DNA of 64,000 nucleotides, taken from contig JAUHWR010000001.1 in NCBI GenBank assembly GCA_030427385.1, positions 434,001 through 498,000 on the forward strand. Reading direction: 5' to 3'. The position numbers and the translations under genes were made by a program. The stretch comes from Alphaproteobacteria bacterium (GTDB taxonomy: Bacteria > Pseudomonadota > Alphaproteobacteria > Micavibrionales > Micavibrionaceae). The notes below the pieces were generated by a model. That model did not search any database. It had not been told where the DNA came from and saw only the letters and a list, made by a program, of their open reading frames with translations. Positions 44,686 through 54,568 of the stretch are shown piece by piece; the stretch's first letter is position 1; each line of letters starts with the position of its first letter.

Positions 44686-45324
44686 ATGCTACCAGCCAAA
44701 TCGTTTTATATGATCCGCCACGGGCAAACCGAGCATAATATTGCAAGTATTGCTGCGGGCGGAGAAACGGATAGCGCTTTGACCGAAGAAGGACGTTTGC
44801 AGCCGCAATTACTGGCGCCGTACTTAAAAAATTTGGAAATCAAGCCATCTAAAATATTTCATTCCTCGATGCAACGCGCCCGTCATACGGCGGAATTTTT
44901 AAACAAGCATCTGAATCTGGAATTAGAAGAAGTTCATGACTTACGTGAACATGAGATCGGTGATTGGGCGGGGCAACCTTGGGAGGTGATTGGCCCAAAA
45001 ATTACTAAACATGTTACGCCGCCCAATGGCGAATCTTCCATGCAATTTGTTGCGCGTATTCAGGCGGCGATCACGTATTGTCTGGAACAAACAGAGGGGC
45101 CGCCAATGATGGTTTGTCATGGCGGTGTTTTTTTTGGATTGGGTGTGATGTATGATGTATATGACAGCATCACACATATTAATAATTGCCAATTACATTA
45201 CTTCCAGCCATATAATCATCATCCGTATTTCCCTTGGAAAATTAATCAATTTGTTACAAACGGAGATGTTTTTGAAGCAGAGGACACACCATTTTGCGCC
45301 ACAAAATTAGAGAAAAAACCATGA
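44686..45324 (+). CDS. Histidine phosphatase family protein 1
   Basis: 212 residues. The phosphoglycerate-mutase-like fold has the RHG catalytic His in YMIRHGQTEHN (about residues 8-18), Arg in HSSMQRARHTAEFL and the second His in MVCHGG. Likely a phosphatase on a small phosphorylated metabolite. It begins 1 bp after the dehydrogenase. Confidence 0.85.
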   Translation: MLPAKSFYMIRHGQTEHNIASIAAGGETDSALTEEGRLQPQLLAPYLKNLEIKPSKIFHSSMQRARHTAEFLNKHLNLELEEVHDLREHEIGDWAGQPWEVIGPKITKHVTPPNGESSMQFVARIQAAITYCLEQTEGPPMMVCHGGVFFGLGVMYDVYDSITHINNCQLHYFQPYNHHPYFPWKINQFVTNGDVFEAEDTPFCATKLEKKP

Positions 45325-45938
45325 TTGAACGACATGTCCCCATTAAACATTTTTACATGCTGCGGCATGGTGAGAGCGTTGCAAACGCAGAGCGAATGTA
45401 TTCCGGACAAATTGATACGCCTTTAACAAAGACAGGTATTTTGCAGGCTGATATAGCAGCCAGAGTTGCAAGCAAACTACAAATGCCGCCTAAAATTGCC
45501 ATCCATAGCCACTTGCAACGAGCAAAATTTACAGCCGCGCCTTTCGCGCATAAGCTAGGTTTGGACATGATTGAGATCCCTGAGTGGGCAGAGCAACATT
45601 ATGGTGATTGGCAAGGGATTTTGCATGAGGAGGTAAGGCATCTTCGTGATGCAGGGATTGATCCGCCAAACGGAGAGCGCAATGAGGATTTTATTACACG
45701 CATTTCCAATGTCTTGAAGATTACATTACAAAAGTATGAAAGCCCCTTGATTGTATGTCATGGTGGCTGTTTTCGGGCGGTATCAAATTATTTTGGAGGC
45801 ACGGTGCGTGGTTCTAAAAATGCAACATTATATGAATTTGTGCCGGCGGAAAATATAGGAGGGGGATTCCCTTGGGTCGTGTTTCAATATGATTCGGAAA
45901 ACGGGCATCGAAAACAAGTCGATGATTTTAATTTCTGA
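45321..45938 (+). CDS. Histidine phosphatase family protein 2
   Basis: 205 residues from the ATG at 45321, which overlaps the previous stop (ATGA); a TTG at 45294 would extend it. It has YMLRHGESVANAERM, SHLQRAKFTAAPF and IVCHGGCFRA, all catalytic positions of the family. It is a close paralogue of the preceding gene, probably by tandem duplication. The substrate is unknown. Confidence 0.85.
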   Translation: MIERHVPIKHFYMLRHGESVANAERMYSGQIDTPLTKTGILQADIAARVASKLQMPPKIAIHSHLQRAKFTAAPFAHKLGLDMIEIPEWAEQHYGDWQGILHEEVRHLRDAGIDPPNGERNEDFITRISNVLKITLQKYESPLIVCHGGCFRAVSNYFGGTVRGSKNATLYEFVPAENIGGGFPWVVFQYDSENGHRKQVDDFNF

Positions 45939-45956
45939 GCTTAATAGAAGGTATTT

Positions 45957-46517
45957 TTACCAACTACGGACATCGCCGGTATCAACATGCACGAAGTCAC
46001 TTTTGGGATAATATCCAACGCCGCCAACACTTAAATCCTGTGCCAAATGTTTAAGACGTCCTGTTGAATAGCCAGGGATTTGTATATCGGCCGCTTGACC
46101 TTTCATATGGTAGGAATTTTTGGCAACCCCTGAGCTGGCGCGACGTAGCATCGCATTTGTTTTTGGACTGCGATATCCGGATAAAATTTGAATGGGCGCG
46201 TTCTGATGACTACGAACCTGAAGCGATGCCAAGATATCAATCAGCTTTGGATCCATTCTGTAAACATCGTTCGTTCTAAAATCACGCATGAAGCCGTTAA
46301 TTTTTCGCAAAGCATCAGGAAGGTAGCGATTACCAATGCGATAAACACCTTGGAACTTTTCGTTAGTATGTGCGTTGACTAAATGAACCTTGTATTGAGG
46401 GATAGATAGACGACTTGCACTTGCGACCCCTGGGATTGTCGCGATAAGCCCCCCTGCGGCTATTCCTTTTAATAATGTGCGTCTAGATGTGTCTTCAATA
46501 TCAATTAAATCGGTCAT
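45957..46517 (-). CDS. DUF882/MepK-like peptidoglycan endopeptidase
   Basis: 186 residues with a twin-arginine-like signal (SRRTLLKGIAAGGLIA, about residues 11-26). The domain has the YcbK/M15 zinc peptidase pattern: LSGYRSPKTNAML, SYHMKGQAADIQIPG (His, Asp ligands) and the late HVDTG. It follows the L,D-transpeptidase gene as mepK follows ldtD in E. coli, where MepK cuts 3-3 cross-links. The same role is likely. Confidence 0.88.
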   Translation of the reverse strand: MTDLIDIEDTSRRTLLKGIAAGGLIATIPGVASASRLSIPQYKVHLVNAHTNEKFQGVYRIGNRYLPDALRKINGFMRDFRTNDVYRMDPKLIDILASLQVRSHQNAPIQILSGYRSPKTNAMLRRASSGVAKNSYHMKGQAADIQIPGYSTGRLKHLAQDLSVGGVGYYPKSDFVHVDTGDVRSW

Positions 46518-46597
46518 TTTCGTTTATCCGCTGTGTCTGCTTTTTTTCTTATGATACTTAAGAATAATTAAAGAATGTTAATTATATCATAAAATGC

Positions 46598-48196
46598 TTA
46601 AAGATTGTCTGCAAGTGTTGTCCTGTTCTTTTCAGAGAAAAAGTTAAAAATAGGTAATTTTTTTTGATTATATAATTCGGAAACCAACAGAGTATCCCAC
46701 CCATAATTGTCTGGCCCGTATGTTAAACTGCCATCTTCATTGATCCAAATTGTTAGATAAAGAAGATAAACCGGGATCTTTTGCTGCGCAGCAACATCCG
46801 CCATTTTACCACGCGTAAGCATATGTTCGGTGTAATTGTCGTCCCAGTTTGAATTAGGTGCGAGAATAAAATCAGCTAATTCTTTCGGGTTTTTAACGCG
46901 CACACAACCCGAGCTGACCGCACGATCAGAGGAGCGGAAATATTCAGGTGAAGACGTATCATGTAGATAAATATTATATTGATTCGGCATTAAAATCCGA
47001 ATATTGCCAAGGGGGTTTGTCGGGCCGGGGCCTTGTACCATTTGGAAATTGACCAGTTCGTTGTCTTGAACGCTTGCCCAATCAATTTGTGCGGGATCAA
47101 TACTCATCCAACCATCTTCGGTCTTTGTTTTTATATCAATGCCTTTTGGCGCAAGTGCCATAGGGTCTTCACGCAGCAGCGGAAGGTAATCTTCTCTTTT
47201 AATTGTTTTGGGGACCGTCCATGTAGGATTATATCGCACACCAGTTATTGTCGATGTAAAGCTAAGAGTTGGGCGTTTTTTACGACCCACAATGACCGGC
47301 ATCTCCAATTCGGTATTACCATTTTCAATCGCCCATAACGTTTGGGAGGGGATATTTACAAGCACGTATTTATTTGGTTTATGTGGATCCAACCATCGCA
47401 AACGTTCCATGTTCGCAATGATTTGATGCACTTTATCACGCGGTGTTTTATTCATAAAAGCGATGGTCTGCGGGCCAACAATACCATCCGCTTTAAGGTT
47501 GTTATCCTGTTGGAAATGAATCACGGCCTGCACTAATTCATCATCATAAACATTTTCCTGCCATCCTTCGGCGCTCACATTTAAAAATTTGCGCAGAAGA
47601 GGCACAAATTCCTGATGCACTGATCCCGGTCTTAACAGCTTGGTTTCGGTCAAAACCAAAGGCGTATGTTCCTGATAAGGGCTTTGACTAATTTTAATAA
47701 GGGTTTCTTTTAATTTCGCATAAAGCGGGCCTTGCGGCTCCAAGCTTTTAAAGAAAGCCTGTAGATCAGTATTGTTTTTAACTTGTTCCAATAACCATGT
47801 TTGATCAATAGCGCTACGCCAATATCTGGAATCTTGTTCGATGGCTTTTGCGCTAACCCGCATGCCGGTCATATCGCGCACATATCTCAGGTAAGCATCA
47901 CTGATCATGGTATCGAAAAAGCGCGGTGCAATATTGCGCTGACTTGCTAAATAATTCTGGATATCATCCAAGTGATAATTTTCGGGGTTCAGGCCGTGCT
48001 GCCATGAATTTTGTAGTGTTTCGAGTAAGGTTTGCGCATTTCTGCTTGGGCGTCCTCGGCCATCCATCCACAGAGTTTCTATGGACTGGGTTTGATAGTA
48101 ATTATCAATCAGGGAGCTATATTTCAAACCATCAATCGCATAGGCCGGCGGCGTGATGAGTGATATAGCTAAGCAAATCGCGGACAGGAATCTCAT
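46598..48196 (-). CDS. L,D-transpeptidase (YcbB/LdtD-like)
   Basis: 532 residues from the ATG at 48196, which gives a clean signal peptide (MRFLSAICLAISLITPPAYA); a frame from 48241 is possible. It forms 3-3 peptidoglycan cross-links in the periplasm. The N-terminal scaffold and a peptidoglycan-binding helix set (AVIHFQQDNNLKADGIVG) precede the YkuD catalytic domain, with His in YLHDTSS and Cys in SSGCVRVKNP. It is paired with the MepK-like gene downstream. Confidence 0.92.
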   Translation of the reverse strand: MRFLSAICLAISLITPPAYAIDGLKYSSLIDNYYQTQSIETLWMDGRGRPSRNAQTLLETLQNSWQHGLNPENYHLDDIQNYLASQRNIAPRFFDTMISDAYLRYVRDMTGMRVSAKAIEQDSRYWRSAIDQTWLLEQVKNNTDLQAFFKSLEPQGPLYAKLKETLIKISQSPYQEHTPLVLTETKLLRPGSVHQEFVPLLRKFLNVSAEGWQENVYDDELVQAVIHFQQDNNLKADGIVGPQTIAFMNKTPRDKVHQIIANMERLRWLDPHKPNKYVLVNIPSQTLWAIENGNTELEMPVIVGRKKRPTLSFTSTITGVRYNPTWTVPKTIKREDYLPLLREDPMALAPKGIDIKTKTEDGWMSIDPAQIDWASVQDNELVNFQMVQGPGPTNPLGNIRILMPNQYNIYLHDTSSPEYFRSSDRAVSSGCVRVKNPKELADFILAPNSNWDDNYTEHMLTRGKMADVAAQQKIPVYLLYLTIWINEDGSLTYGPDNYGWDTLLVSELYNQKKLPIFNFFSEKNRTTLADNL

Positions 48197-48262
48197 TAAA
48201 TTAGTAGTATCAGAGTTTAAAATATATGAGAAGCGTAACATGCTTTATTGGCCGCGAAAATG

Positions 48263-48838
48263 TTATGACGCACTAAGCTCACTTGTCGCCGGGTAGGGGA
48301 TGGAAAGATTATTGATATTGTCCAATTCCTCTTTAAAGCCAGAAGGTCCTGTCATGGCCAGAGCACGCCCCGCTTTTTCCAATTTTTTGCAAAATTCGAT
48401 ATAATCATGATTATAAAAGGAAACATTTTCTGTGCCAATAATGGGTGATGTAAATTTGTTATCGTGTCTTTGCCCCGTCAGGAGCGCAAATAAAAATTTA
48501 TAACCATCCTCCTCGGGCTCTTTGTCATAGCCATTGTTACGTGCCCATTCATCGGGACTTGCGTCTCTAAACATAATTTTAATGCCATATAAAAAAAGAT
48601 AGAAAACATCTTCTTTATAATGTGCTTCTGCGGCTGGATTTGCGACCGAATGGTTTTTCTTTTCGGCAGCGGCGGCAAAAGATAAAACGTTTGATCCTTC
48701 CTCGCATTGCGCTTTATAAAAAGTGGGTTTTATCTCTGAGATTAGACTAGACAAATCGTCAAAGCCCTTTGCCATGCCCTGTATAAAAGGGGGCTTGCCA
48801 GCTTTTATTTCGGTCAGGATGCGATCATTTAAAAACAT
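48263..48838 (-). CDS. Hypothetical protein
   Basis: 191 residues, soluble, no signal or membrane segment, mixed helices. No family recognised. It lies alone between ilvD and the L,D-transpeptidase on the same strand, with gaps of 36 and 66 bp, so it could be in either transcript. Confidence 0.6.
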   Translation of the reverse strand: MFLNDRILTEIKAGKPPFIQGMAKGFDDLSSLISEIKPTFYKAQCEEGSNVLSFAAAAEKKNHSVANPAAEAHYKEDVFYLFLYGIKIMFRDASPDEWARNNGYDKEPEEDGYKFLFALLTGQRHDNKFTSPIIGTENVSFYNHDYIEFCKKLEKAGRALAMTGPSGFKEELDNINNLSIPYPATSELSAS

Positions 48839-48874
48839 AATATAGTATATAATGAATGTTAATTTTTATGTCAA

Positions 48875-50596
48875 TTACAAATCCATATAGGTGTGGCTTT
48901 CTTTGCCGCCGCCAGGATGGGTGACCGCGCCTTTTTCTGCGGTGCCGACCAGTTGGGCATATTTCCACAGCGCGCCGGATTGGTAATTTGTCTCACGTGG
49001 CTTCCAGCTTTTTTTACGCGTGGCCAATTCGTCATCTGATAATTTCACATCCATCGTGCCGTTTTCGGCATCAATGACAATGATGTCCCCGTCTTTTAAC
49101 AGACCGATCGGGCCGCCGACTGCGGCTTCGGGGCCAACATGACCAATACAGAAACCACGTGTTCCGCCGGAAAATCTACCATCGGTAATCAGCGCGACTT
49201 TGCCGCCTGTTCCTTGACCATATAACGCGCCGGTCGTGGAGAGCATTTCACGCATACCGGGGCCGCCCTTGGGGCCTTCATAACGAATAACTAAAACATC
49301 ACCTTCTTTATATTCGCGCTTTAATACGGCGCTTAGGCAGGCTTCTTCGCTGTCAAAACAACGGGCGGGCCCTTCAAATTTTAAGGTTGGCAGACCGGCA
49401 ATTTTCACAATTGCGCCTTCGGGGCATAAATTTCCTTTTAATCCCACAACTCCGCCGGTGGCATGAATGGGCTTTTCAATGGGGAAGACAACATCCTGAT
49501 TTTCGGGGAATTTAACATCACGGTAATTCTCACCTAAAGTTTTGCCGGTGACCGTGATGCAATCTTCATGCAGATAGCCGCCCTTCATTAATTCGCGAAT
49601 AACCACGCCAACGCCGCCGATTTCATATAAATCTTTGGCAACATATTTACCGCCGGGTTTTAAATTGGCGATGTAAGGTACTTTTTTGAAAATATCGGCA
49701 ACAGCATGTAAGTCAAAATCAATTCCCGCTTCATGGGCTATGGCAGGTAAATGCAGTGCTGCATTGGTTGATCCGCCGGTTGCCGCCACAATCATCGCTG
49801 CATTTTCCAATGATTTTCTGGTCACAATATCACGTGGGCGAATATTTTTCTCAATCAAATTCATGACGGTTTGACCGGAGGCAAAGCCATATTCATCGCG
49901 TGTTTCATAAACCGCCGGTGCGCCTGCAGATTCGGGCAGGGCAAGGCCGATGGCTTCGGAAACGCATGCCATGGTATTGGCGGTAAATTGACCGCCGCAC
50001 GCGCCCGCACACGGACAGGCAACGGATTCCATTTCCTTCAAATCGGCATCACTAAATTCACCGGTGGCATGTTTTCCCACGCCTTCAAAGACATCAATAA
50101 TTGTGACATCTTCACCGCGGAAGTTCCCGGGCAATATTGACCCGCCATACATAAAGACAGATGGGCAATTCAAACGCACCATCACCATCATCATCCCGGG
50201 TAAGGATTTGTCACAACCTGCAAGCCCCACAAGGCCATCATAGCAATGACCCCGCATAGTTAGTTCAACCGAATCTGCAATCGCTTCTCGGCTCACCAGA
50301 GAGGAACGCATGCCCTCATGACCCATGGCAATCCCGTCGGTGACGGTAATGGTGGTGAATTCACGCGGTGTGCCACACGCGTCTTTGACCCCGCGCTTAA
50401 CGGATTGCGCTTGTCTTTGTAGCATAATGTTACATGGCGCGGCCTCATTCCAACAGGTGGCAACACCAACCAAAGGCTGGGCGATCTCAACATCCCCCAA
50501 TTCCATGGCGCGCAGCATGGCGCGGTGAGGGGCGGATTGCGGGCCAACAGTGACGTGTCGAGAGGGAAGCTTGTCTTTATTCCATGTTTTTGTCAT
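48875..50596 (-). CDS. ilvD: Dihydroxy-acid dehydratase
   Basis: 573 residues. Fe-S enzyme that dehydrates dihydroxy acids to 2-keto acids in valine and isoleucine synthesis. The cluster cysteines are seen in [14 protein letters not shown] and [17 protein letters not shown] conserved C-terminal [19 protein letters not shown] follows. It is divergent from lpxA. No other ilv gene is in the window. Confidence 0.96.
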   Translation of the reverse strand: MTKTWNKDKLPSRHVTVGPQSAPHRAMLRAMELGDVEIAQPLVGVATCWNEAAPCNIMLQRQAQSVKRGVKDACGTPREFTTITVTDGIAMGHEGMRSSLVSREAIADSVELTMRGHCYDGLVGLAGCDKSLPGMMMVMVRLNCPSVFMYGGSILPGNFRGEDVTIIDVFEGVGKHATGEFSDADLKEMESVACPCAGACGGQFTANTMACVSEAIGLALPESAGAPAVYETRDEYGFASGQTVMNLIEKNIRPRDIVTRKSLENAAMIVAATGGSTNAALHLPAIAHEAGIDFDLHAVADIFKKVPYIANLKPGGKYVAKDLYEIGGVGVVIRELMKGGYLHEDCITVTGKTLGENYRDVKFPENQDVVFPIEKPIHATGGVVGLKGNLCPEGAIVKIAGLPTLKFEGPARCFDSEEACLSAVLKREYKEGDVLVIRYEGPKGGPGMREMLSTTGALYGQGTGGKVALITDGRFSGGTRGFCIGHVGPEAAVGGPIGLLKDGDIIVIDAENGTMDVKLSDDELATRKKSWKPRETNYQSGALWKYAQLVGTAEKGAVTHPGGGKESHTYMDL

Positions 50597-50701
50597 GCGG
50601 ATAATAAACTACATTTATAACGGTGAGACAAGTCTCAGAATGAAATGCTTCGCAATAAAGCGTGACTTGAGAAAGTCATGTAATTATTACAATACTTTAA
50701 A

Positions 50702-51490
50702 ATGACACAAATACACCCAACCGCCGTTATCGACCCAAAAGCCGAGATTGACCCTTCTTGTTCAATCGGGCCATTTTGCGTCATTGGGGCGAATGTAACA
50801 CTTCATAAAAATGTCACCCTTAAGGCGCATGTCATTATGGACGGGCACACAAGTGTTGGGGAGAATACCACGATTTTTCCCTTTGCATCCATTGGCGGCG
50901 CGCCGCAGGATTTGAAATATAAAGGCGAGCCATCGCAGCTGATTATTGGCAAAAATAATATGATCCGCGAATATGTGACCATGAATCCCGGCACCGAGGA
51001 TGGCGGCATGAAAACTGTGGTCGGGAATAATTGCCTGTTTATGATGAGCGCGCATATCGCCCATGATTGCCACTTGGGGGATCATATCGTGATGGCCAAT
51101 CACGCAACGTTGGCGGGGCATGTCACGGTGGGGGATCATGTCTGGTTTGGCGGGCTGTCCGCTGTATTGCAATATGTGCGTATTGGCTCCTATGCCGTCA
51201 TTGGTGGCATGGCGGGCGTGGAAAATGATGTTATTCCCTTTGGCCGCGTTAAAGGCGAGCGCGGCTCCCTCGCTGGCTTAAACTTAATCCGCATGGAGCG
51301 TTTAGGTCTGGAAAAATCCCAAATTAAAACCCTGCAACGCGCCTATAACCAGCTCTTCGGGGATGAAGGCACCATGGATGGGCGGATCGAGGCGGTCGCC
51401 GAAGATTTCGGTGATGACCCCTATATTGCCCAAATCATCGAATTTGCGCGGTCAAAAGATAAATATCCTTTGTGCTCACCAAAGAAGTGA
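50702..51490 (+). CDS. lpxA: UDP-N-acetylglucosamine acyltransferase
   Basis: 262 residues. First enzyme of lipid A synthesis. The left-handed beta-helix hexapeptide repeats run from residue 4 (HPTAVIDPKAEIDPSCSIGP). The catalytic His is in MSAHIAHDCHLGDH (about 120-133). A C-terminal helical domain is present. It is followed by lpxI. Confidence 0.96.
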   Translation: MTQIHPTAVIDPKAEIDPSCSIGPFCVIGANVTLHKNVTLKAHVIMDGHTSVGENTTIFPFASIGGAPQDLKYKGEPSQLIIGKNNMIREYVTMNPGTEDGGMKTVVGNNCLFMMSAHIAHDCHLGDHIVMANHATLAGHVTVGDHVWFGGLSAVLQYVRIGSYAVIGGMAGVENDVIPFGRVKGERGSLAGLNLIRMERLGLEKSQIKTLQRAYNQLFGDEGTMDGRIEAVAEDFGDDPYIAQIIEFARSKDKYPLCSPKK

Positions 51491-51535
51491 TTCTCATTAT
51501 CTGTTATTTTACGGGTTTCTGATAATATATTAACT

Positions 51536-52375
51536 ATGGTTCAAAATTCTCTCTCTCTTAAGAATATCAAATCCCTCGGCATCATCGCCGGTGGCGGCTC
51601 CCTTCCGGAGCGTTTGCTTCATTCCTGTGATAGACGCGGAATTGAAGTATTTATTATTGGGCTGGAGGGACAGACGGATCGTAATTTAATGGCGGGGCGT
51701 AAGCATCTCTGGACGCGCATGGGCGCGGCGGGGCAGATTATGCAGACCTTAAAGGCGCACCAAATTCGCGATGTTGTTATGATTGGCTCGGTTAGTCGCC
51801 CATCCTTTGCAGAACTGAAACCGGATTGGAAAACGGCTGCTTTTCTTATGAAGCTCGGCATCAAGGCATTGGGGGATGATGGTCTGCTTTCCGCCATTCG
51901 CGGCCTGCTCGAAAAAGAAGGCTTTACGGTGCATAGCGTACAAGATTTTGCCGAAGATTTGCTCGCCCCCGTTGGCGCTGTTGGAAAATATAGCCCGGAG
52001 GAATCCGATCAGGAAGATATTAAGCGTGGTCTGGAGGTTGCGCGTGCCATTGGCGCGCTGGATGTCGGTCAGGCGGTGGTTATCCAAGAAGGACTGGTTT
52101 TGGGCATGGAGGCCATTGAAGGCACAGACGCGCTGATCAATCGGTGCGGCGAAATTAAACGCGGCGGGCGCGGGCCAATTTTGGTGAAGCTCTGTAAGCC
52201 ACAACAAGATACCAGTCTGGACATGCCAACCATTGGGCCAATGACCGTGGAGCATGCCGCCTTTCGCGGCTTTCGCGGCATTATCTTTCAAGCGGGAAAA
52301 ACTTTGCTGATTGACCCCCAAGAAGTCGCCCAAAATGCCGATGCGGCAAAAATGTTTGTGTATGGCGTGGAATAG
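51536..52375 (+). CDS. lpxI: UDP-2,3-diacylglucosamine pyrophosphatase LpxI
   Basis: 279 residues of the LpxI (DUF1009) family, which replaces LpxH in many alphaproteobacteria. N-terminal LGIIAGGGSLPERLL, then VVMIGSVSRPSF and a C-terminal domain with GPMTVEHAA. It hydrolyses UDP-diacylglucosamine to lipid X and is 45 bp after lpxA. The usual lpxB is not next. Confidence 0.92.
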   Translation: MVQNSLSLKNIKSLGIIAGGGSLPERLLHSCDRRGIEVFIIGLEGQTDRNLMAGRKHLWTRMGAAGQIMQTLKAHQIRDVVMIGSVSRPSFAELKPDWKTAAFLMKLGIKALGDDGLLSAIRGLLEKEGFTVHSVQDFAEDLLAPVGAVGKYSPEESDQEDIKRGLEVARAIGALDVGQAVVIQEGLVLGMEAIEGTDALINRCGEIKRGGRGPILVKLCKPQQDTSLDMPTIGPMTVEHAAFRGFRGIIFQAGKTLLIDPQEVAQNADAAKMFVYGVE

Positions 52376-52433
52376 GCTTGATTTTAGAAAGTCTTTTTGA
52401 TTATAAGGACTTTCAAAATGAGGGGGGTATAAT

Positions 52434-52724
52434 ATGCAAAACTATACGTTAACTTTACGCGAATCTGAAGAGAACATTGAGAAGGTCATAAGCGTAATGG
52501 ATTCGGCCATTAGTATATTATTTGCACAGGCTAATGAAGGCAGGTATTCTTGTACAATTGGTGAAGGTGAGATTGAATTTTCACAACAAGTAAAAGTGCC
52601 GCCTCAGGTAGATATACACCAAGCTGCGGCTTCAATTCGGCGTAATTTACCTTACACTGTAGAGTTAGATAAAAACGATGAAAAAGATCCCACAATCACA
52701 CTTACGCCACTTGGCGGTGTTTAG
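52434..52724 (+). CDS. Small hypothetical protein
   Basis: 96 residues with no signal or membrane segment, acidic, a plausible alpha/beta fold, preceded by a GAGGGGG-rich leader. No family recognised. It sits between lpxI and hom; the hairpin GAAAGTC/GACTTTC (52387-52414) upstream may end the lpx transcript. Confidence 0.55.
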   Translation: MQNYTLTLRESEENIEKVISVMDSAISILFAQANEGRYSCTIGEGEIEFSQQVKVPPQVDIHQAAASIRRNLPYTVELDKNDEKDPTITLTPLGGV

Positions 52725-52789
52725 GATATATGCACGATGTTGCGAAATATTCGCTTTCCCTCCTACGTTCTTCACGCTAAAACACTCAT

Positions 52790-53785
52790 ATGATAGACAC
52801 ATTTAAAATTGGCATTGCGGGGCTTGGAACAGTCGGATGCGGCGTGATCGAGATCTTGCAAAATCATAAGGATATGATCAAAGCGCGCGCGGGGCGCGAG
52901 ATTGAGATTGTCGCGGTCAGTGCGCGCAGCCAAAAAGATCGGGGCATTGATATGTCCGCTTATGATTGGTGCGAAAAATCAGCCGCCTTGGCGGATCATG
53001 AACAGATTGATTGCGTTGTGGAATTAATGGGCGGCGATGACGGTCCCGCCAAAACTTTGGTGCAAAGTACGCTTGAAAGTGGCAAGCATGTTGTCACAGC
53101 TAATAAAGCATTATTAGCGCATCACGGATATGATTTTGCCATCATCGCCGAGCAGCAGCGCGCAGGTATCGGCTATGAAGCGGCCATCGCGGGCGGCATA
53201 CCGGTTGTTAAAGCCTTAAGAGAGGGGCTTGCCGCCAATCAAATAACCGCCATTTCGGGTATCTTAAACGGCACATGTAATTATATTTTGTCCACCATGG
53301 AAGATACAGGCAGAGATTTCGATGATGTTTTAGCAGAGGCGCAAAGCCTTGGTTATGCTGAAACTCCGCCCGATCTGGATATTGACGGAATCGATGCGGC
53401 GCATAAATTATGCTTATTGTCTGCGCTCGGTTTTGGGGTAAAGCCTGATTTTGATCGTCTGTCCATTGAAGGCATTCGCAATGTAACCGCCGCCGATATT
53501 CAAACAGCTAAGAATAAAGATCAGGTTATTCGCCTGATTGGGAAAGCCACGAAAGAGGGCGCCGTTATGAAGCCGGAATATATTCCTGTATCATCACCTT
53601 TAGCCGCCATTAAAAGTGCTCAAAACGCGGTCTTGATCTCCGCTGATCCTGTTGGCGATATTTTCCTAACCGGCGCAGGGGCAGGGCGGGGTCCCACGGC
53701 ATCGGCTGTGGTGGCGGACATCATTGATTTGGCACGGGGAAATATTCGCCCGGTCTTTGGGATATCTGCTTTAAATTTAAAATAG
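52790..53785 (+). CDS. hom: Homoserine dehydrogenase (without ACT domain)
   Basis: 331 residues. NAD(P)-binding GIAGLGTVGCGVIEIL at the N-terminus, then VVTANKALLAHHG, GILNGTCNYILSTME, and the catalytic DIDGIDAAHKLCLLSALGFG. Reduces aspartate semialdehyde to homoserine. It ends shortly after RGPTASAVVADIIDLARG, so the C-terminal ACT domain (about 100 residues in typical enzymes) that binds threonine is missing. It is likely insensitive to threonine feedback. No frameshift is seen. Confidence 0.9.
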   Translation: MIDTFKIGIAGLGTVGCGVIEILQNHKDMIKARAGREIEIVAVSARSQKDRGIDMSAYDWCEKSAALADHEQIDCVVELMGGDDGPAKTLVQSTLESGKHVVTANKALLAHHGYDFAIIAEQQRAGIGYEAAIAGGIPVVKALREGLAANQITAISGILNGTCNYILSTMEDTGRDFDDVLAEAQSLGYAETPPDLDIDGIDAAHKLCLLSALGFGVKPDFDRLSIEGIRNVTAADIQTAKNKDQVIRLIGKATKEGAVMKPEYIPVSSPLAAIKSAQNAVLISADPVGDIFLTGAGAGRGPTASAVVADIIDLARGNIRPVFGISALNLK

Positions 53786-54568
53786 ATGATCTAAGTTTAA
53801 GAAGTACAACGCAAAGAGTTGAAATATAATTATATGGGCAACGTAAATTTCTAGAGTATTCCGTCCCATAAATTGTAAGCTCCCCGTAATTATAGATCCA
53901 CATTTTTGTGTTAAATTGGGGTAATTTTCTTTTGTAAAAAAAGCGTATAAATATATTCTAACAAAGAAGGTGCCAACTGCCATAAATGCAAATTCATATA
54001 TATTAAAATTAAACGTAAGTTGCATCATCAAAATAAATGAAAAGTAGGCAAATAACATAAAGTTAAAAACAATATTATCATTTCCCTTACGTTTTTTGAT
54101 CTCATCTTTATGTCTAACCATATATCCAAACATAGCTGTAAGCAGTCCTAATGTTCCATATTCTGTAATGGCCATAGTCGGCAGGATAAGAAGAAATAGC
54201 GATCCTGATAATAACCATAAATAGGCGTTGTTTTTTAAACATATGGTCATAACCGGGTCTATAAGTAGGCGAATTAATATAATTGTGACTAGGGCATTAA
54301 GGGGTAAAATAGCTATCCCTGTAATGGCATCTAACAAGATTAAAATCACTGCTCCTCCCCATAATTTTACAGGAATGTCACGTCCCGAGGCATGGCCCAC
54401 CAAATAGAACCAGACAGGAAAACCTATACGACCTAAGGCTCTTAACCATAATTCTTCGGGGAAGAAATAATAACCGAGATGGTCGATAACCATAATAATT
54501 ACAGCGAATGACTTAAGTAAGTCATAAGATGTAATATTAGATGAATATACTTTAGGAATTGCTGACAT
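53777..54568 (-). CDS. TraX-family membrane protein 1
   Basis: 263 residues with about eight hydrophobic segments. The TraX family pattern (ITSYDLLKSFAVIIMVIDHLGYYFF, cut here for length, and RIGFPVWFYLVGHA) is clear. TraX acetylates F-pilin; chromosomal members are of unknown role, and no pilin or conjugation genes are nearby. It is a paralogue of the next gene upstream, overlapping it by 17 bp, and overlaps hom's end by 9 bp on the opposite strand. Confidence 0.82.
   Translation of the reverse strand: MSAIPKVYSSNITSYDLLKSFAVIIMVIDHLGYYFFPEELWLRALGRIGFPVWFYLVGHASGRDIPVKLWGGAVILILLDAITGIAILPLNALVTIILIRLLIDPVMTICLKNNAYLWLLSGSLFLLILPTMAITEYGTLGLLTAMFGYMVRHKDEIKKRKGNDNIVFNFMLFAYFSFILMMQLTFNFNIYEFAFMAVGTFFVRIYLYAFFTKENYPNLTQKCGSIITGSLQFMGRNTLEIYVAHIIIFQLFALYFLNLDHLF

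Noticed and set aside
52387-52414. Terminator after lpxI
   Set aside because: The 7-bp stem has a long loop and no T-run; too weak to list as a feature.
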